In this document: positions 7,089-10,725 of the stretch, piece by piece
Position numbering within the stretch: the stretch's first letter is position 1
Layout of the letters: each line of letters starts with the position of its first letter
DNA from: Cochliopodium minus
Lineage: Eukaryota > Discosea > Himatismenida > Cochliopodiidae
Reading direction: 5' to 3'
Length of the DNA: 10,725 nt
Assembly: GCA_024220525.1 (NCBI GenBank)
Contig: JAMYWO010000658.1
Coordinates: 1-10,725 of the forward strand
Translations under genes and position numbers: made by a program
The notes under the pieces: model-generated
Seen by the model: only the letters and a program-made list of their open reading frames with translations
The model's database searches: none
What the model was told of the DNA's origin: nothing

Positions 7089-9529
7089 TTAAAGTAGATC
7101 ATAAAAAAAATTAAGTCCTTGTCCTATATCCCAGATGGATAGAGAGGCGTTGTACCTTGCAGCCAACTCCATTCTCTCCTTCAAAGATCTTAAAGTGGGA
7201 TAGAAAACAGTTCCTTTGTTATCTGAAAGCTTGATGGAATGTTCTGCCTCTTTTGAATGCCAGAGTAATTTGTTATTAGTAGGTTCTAAAAAAACGAAAA
7301 AATAGAAAATAAAAATAATTAAATCAAAAATCAAATAAAAAAAAAATATTAAAATATTAAAATATTAAATAAATAAATAAATTTTGAAATAAAAATTTAC
7401 ATAAAAAAAGATAATTAATTAAAAATGAAATCAAAAAAATGAGAAATGTAAAATTAAAAAGTAAATTTAAATTTAAATTTAAAAATTAAATTTAAAATAA
7501 TTATTAAAAAAAAAAAAAAAAAAAAACCTTTTTTCAAAAGTTCTATTAACTGATTGGCAATAATTGCATCAGTACCAGTAGGAGAATAAATTCTACCATA
7601 AAAGTTGAGGCCTAACAAAACTTTTTTAGATTGTTCTTCGTTGTTCATCTTGGGAGGCAGCAAGTGAATCAAGATTGCCTTTATCCAGTTGATTGGGGAA
7701 ATGGATCCTGTAGGGTTCTTTGGGTCCACGTAGTCGTATGTCATCAAACTTATGTAGTTCACGTCTTTTAGTTTTAATAAACTTTGTCTGTTTATTCCTT
7801 TTTAAATAAAAAAAAAAAATAAATAAATAAAAAAACAATAAAAAATGAAAAAAATAATTATTATTAAATAAAAAAAAATAAAAAATATCAATAATTAAAT
7901 AAAATACCTAACATTTGAGGTTTGTTGGGATGCACAGCGTAAATGAATTCCAAGTTGTTTTTGTTGAACTGTCTTGCCAACTTGTTCATCAAAGCACTGT
8001 GGGTGTAGATAATTTCTACGCTGTACATGTATGGGTTGAAACTCTCGAAAACAACTCCATCAAATTTATATTTTTCGCACAACTCGTTCATCGATTTAAA
8101 TAATTCTGTTTGTAACTAAAAATGTTGAAAAAGAAGAAAAATTAATTTTTAGTTATCACATTAAAAAATCAATAAAAAATAATTACAATAAAAAATAATT
8201 AATAAATATTTTGTAAATTTTACAAAAAAATAATTTTACAAAAAATAAATAAAAAAGTTAAATTAAAAAAAAAAGTAAAAAAATAAAAATAATTAGTTCA
8301 AAAAAAAAAGTTTCTTCAAAGGAAAAATAAAAATAAAAAAATAATAATGATAAAAAGAAAAACTAAAAATAAAAATAAATAAACGAAATAAAAATAAAAA
8401 TAAAAATAAAAATAAAAATAAAAATAAAAAAAATAAATAAAAAAATTAAGAATTAAAATAAAATAAAATAAAAACAATATAAATACAGAGTCATCATCAA
8501 ACAATCTTTTAAGATCATCACTTTGCCATTCATGTAAAATGAACCTTGGAACAATTTTGGGAGGTGTTTGGATGTTGTTGTGAGTTCTGACTTCTTTGAG
8601 CCATTTTTCGTCAATATCCTGTTTACCATCTACACCCAAAACTTCATTCTTATAGGTGATTCTAATAAATTAAATAAGAAAAAAAATTTTAAAAAAAAAT
8701 ATTTGAACAATAATTAACAAAATAAATAAAAATTAAAAAATGATTAGATTAAAAATTAAAAAAATGATTAAATTTAAATTTAAAAAAAAATAAAAATTAA
8801 TTTTTTCATTTTTTCACCTAAACCATACAGGAGAAATGTGAGTAAATTTATGGTTGAATATTTTTGCTATTTCATATCCTTTTCTTCAATTCAATTTTTT
8901 TTTCCAACCAAACATTAATTTTAGAAAAAAAATTTTTTTTTTTTTGGAAATTACCTATTCCATGGTGTGACATATCCCAAAGTGGTTCCTAAAATCAAAG
9001 AAAACTTAATTTAAGAAATTAATAATATATCTTTTCCACATTTTAATCTTTCTCTGAATTTTAATTTAATAATAAATTGGATTTTATTATTGAACAAACA
9101 AGATGTGAATAATACTGTTCATAAATCAAGTATAAGTTATTATTTCACCACTAAAATTTTATTATTGTGATCCCATTTGTATATATCTTTTTATTAATTA
9201 CTATATTTTACAATAGAAAATCATAATCCTATTTCTCCATTTATCTCATCTTATATGAACCTCCATATAAAATTATTGAAATTATATATATTTTTACCTT
9301 TAAAATTTCTCTTTTTGATATCTCTGTTATAAGTATGGGAATTCTCCACGAAGCTCTTGATATTCAATTCTCCCAGCAATTTCCTTTTATAAATATCTAC
9401 ATCTGTCTCTTCTCCATTGATGCTGTTGTTGGGAACAGGAGAATATAAATGAGGTTTAGGGATGGAAATATAATAATAGGCAGCTATTGAAATTATTACA
9501 ATGATAAGAATATGTTTAAGTGAAACCAT
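7089..9529 (-). CDS. CHID1: Chitinase domain-containing protein 1 (CHID1/SI-CLP type, GH18 fold)
   Basis: Seven exons (9298-9529, 8955-8988, 8818-8883, 8487-8661, 7908-8115, 7528-7797, 7089-7285) close in phase to 393 aa, the usual CHID1 size. Conserved landmarks run in order: LGYVTPWN near residues 81-88, a split HKFTHISPVWF at 100-110, IVPRF...EW, KYKFDGVVFESF (D188, E193), VNYISLMTYDY, PINWIKA, KVLLGLNFYG, VFYPTLRSLKERMELA and the C-terminal SIWDIGQGLNFFYDLL. CHID1 proteins are secretory or lysosomal GH18-fold proteins that bind saccharides. The strand-4 motif keeps the acid-position Glu193 but lacks the DxD residues of active chitinases, so hydrolysis is doubtful. The N-terminus (residues 7-22, HILIIVIISIAAYYYISI) is a signal peptide or type II anchor. 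Exon 2 is only 34 nt. Introns are 309, 71, 156, 371, 110 and 242 nt; the last donor is GT followed by a long T-run. The start is ATG 9529, preceded by an A-run. Confidence 0.95.
8389..8430. repeat. (TAAAAA)n hexamer microsatellite
   Basis: About six regular copies of TAAAAA run inside CHID1 intron 4 (8116-8486), T-rich on the sense strand. The copies differ from the 7-bp arrays at the window edges by one A per unit. Confidence 0.8.
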
Positions 9530-9923
9530 ATTTTTTTTTTTTATATTTAATTTTTTTAATTTTTTTAAAATTTAATAACTAAAAGCATTTTTAAAGAATT
9601 TTTAAATAAATTTTGAAGTAAGAAATTGAGCCAATCTTATTGAACAGCTTCCTTTTATTTTTAGAATTCTTAGTTTTAATTGAGTTTATTCTTGATGCTT
9701 GAAGCATGATCCCTTTTCTAACAAAATCATTCTCCTTCTAATTTAATGGCTTGAAAATAAAAATACAATGTCAGAACTTAATTTATTTGACTTTGTTTTG
9801 AAGATTATCCATAAAAAGACAAAGTAGAACAAAAAATTGATGTTTTTTTTTTTCATTATCTAAATTTGGTTTAAAAAATTTAAAAAAATAATAAAGAAGT
9901 AAAGTTCAAAAAATTAAATAAAT
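9530..9923. other. Intergenic region upstream of CHID1
   Basis: This is 394 nt between the aminopeptidase stop (9924) and the CHID1 start (9529). It should carry the CHID1 promoter and 5' UTR. The middle part (about 9620-9830) is more complex in sequence than introns here but has no open frame of note and no tRNA- or snoRNA-like signature I can defend. It contains a 5-bp-stem hairpin ATGCT-TGA-AGCAT at 9695-9707. Confidence 0.55.
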
Positions 9924-10633
9924 TTATTTAATGAAATTTTTTTTTTTATCGCCCCAGTTATCCAGCCAGCTGAAGACGGGATCGTAGTACGAAGTGATGA
10001 ATTGGATGTTGGACTCAATGAGCGCATAGTTCTGGTTCAAAACGTTAGAAAGAGAGACTTGGTATTTTCTGATTATGTCCCTCAACTTTGATTCTTGATC
10101 TTCTGAGATGAAATTTCTAATAAATAAAAAGTAAAACAAATGTGAAAAATTCTAAGGAATAATAAAATATGAAGTGATAAAAAAAAGTAATAATAAATCT
10201 AAAAAATAAGATAATATAAAACAAAAAACAAAAATAACAAAAAATGAAAAACAAATAATAAATGTAAAATAGTGTAACGAATAAAAAAAAAAAAAAAACA
10301 AATATAAATCAAATATAAATTAAAATATTTGAAGAATTGTAATAAAATGAAAAAAAATATTTTAAAAAAAAAATTAAAATATTTTAAAATATGAAATAAT
10401 TTTTTTAAAACAAAATAATAACCTCGTGAATAATACAATATATTGTTCGAGGTTGGATGGGAAGTAAGATACGAAATAATTCCAATTAGTTTGAAAAAAC
10501 AAAAAACTTTCGTTGACGTGTTGTTGAGACAAACTTGTCAAAAAAGGGGTAATGTCGTGGTGGTTGAGCTCTGAAGAGGTGATGTAACTAAATGCAGTTT
10601 GCAAGTTATCATCTTCTTCAGTATAAGCAAGTG
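9924..10633 (-). CDS. M1-family aminopeptidase, C-terminal end (truncated at right edge)
   Basis: The last two exons of a longer gene are visible: 10423-10633 and 9924-10116, separated by a 306-nt intron (phase 2, AG|A Arg). About 133 residues can be read, ending WGDKKKNFIK. They match the helical C-terminal (ERAP1_C-like) domain of M1 zinc aminopeptidases such as the puromycin-sensitive type: ALAYTEEDDNLQTAFSYI, then SELNHHDITPFL, then FLFFQTNWNYF, FISEDQESKLRDII and the terminal ALIESNIQFITSYYDPVFSWL helix, which corresponds to the family's 'ALE.I..NI.W......WL' end. This domain caps the active site and shapes peptide access. The catalytic domain (GAMEN, HEXXH) lies outside the window. The upstream intron (acceptor TTTCTTAG at 10634) runs off the right edge into the 7-bp array. 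Whether the enzyme is active cannot be judged here. Confidence 0.8.
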
Positions 10634-10654
10634 CTAAGAAATATATTTAATAAG

Positions 10655-10725
10655 AAATAAAAAATAAAAAATAAAAAATAAAAAATAAAAAATAAAAAAT
10701 AAAAAATAAAAAATAAAAAATAAAA
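10655..10725. repeat. (TAAAAAA)n 7-bp tandem array at right edge
   Basis: About nine to ten copies of TAAAAAA run to the window end. On the minus strand, the sense strand of the aminopeptidase gene, this is TTTTTTA, the same unit and orientation relative to the gene as at the left edge. It starts about 20 nt upstream of the 3' splice site at 10634. Confidence 0.9.

Noticed and set aside
7915-8103. Plus-strand reading frame over CHID1
   Set aside because: It is antisense to CHID1 exon 5, which carries the FDGVVFE motif.
9620-9830. Possible snoRNA or tRNA in the CHID1 upstream region
   Set aside because: No box C/D pair, no tRNA arms and only a 5-bp hairpin could be found.
10199-10438. Minus-strand hydrophobic frame
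   Set aside because: It is translation of the T-rich intron 10117-10422 of the aminopeptidase gene.

Overview
The window looks like nuclear DNA of an intron-rich protist with an extremely A+T-rich genome. Coding islands of moderate G+C are interrupted by short introns made almost only of A and T, and the genes lie close together. There are no bacterial signals such as ribosome-binding sites or operons of uninterrupted genes. Every gene needs splicing, and once spliced the reading phases close across all exons. The ankyrin and Rab genes share a W..E....FP..F C-terminal module that I associate, from memory only, with amoeboid protists such as Anaeramoeba. That taxonomic guess is weak.

Layout. 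A plus-strand, left-truncated ankyrin-repeat gene occupies 94-1228. Six minus-strand genes follow. From right to left, in transcription order, they are: the C-terminal end of an M1-family aminopeptidase (9924-10633, right-truncated); a complete CHID1-type chitinase-domain protein in 7 exons (7089-9529, 393 aa); a small single-pass membrane protein (6202-6750); a two-pass membrane protein of unknown function (4742-6153, 230 aa); a Rab-like small GTPase with an extra C-terminal module and a CAAX end (3280-4460, 294 aa); and a type II thioesterase (1616-3232, 263 aa). Stop-to-start gaps between the minus-strand genes are 394, 338, 48, 281 and 47 nt. The ankyrin gene and the thioesterase gene converge on a 387-nt A/T spacer.

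Functionally this is a mixed neighbourhood, not one pathway: peptide trimming (M1), secretory-pathway carbohydrate-binding or GH18-fold protein (CHID1), membrane proteins, vesicle traffic (Rab) and acyl-chain hydrolysis (thioesterase). The link I can actually see is that the ankyrin protein and the Rab protein, encoded less than 2.5 kb apart, carry the same F-box/SOCS-box-like C-terminal module. That suggests a family of adaptor proteins built on different front ends.

The most unusual gene-structure features are a predicted 4-nt micro-exon that restores the DxxG switch II motif of the Rab, and a candidate 29-nt intron in the two-pass membrane protein. Both ends of the window are (TTTTTTA)n arrays in truncated introns, so they are best read as assembly limits and not telomeres.
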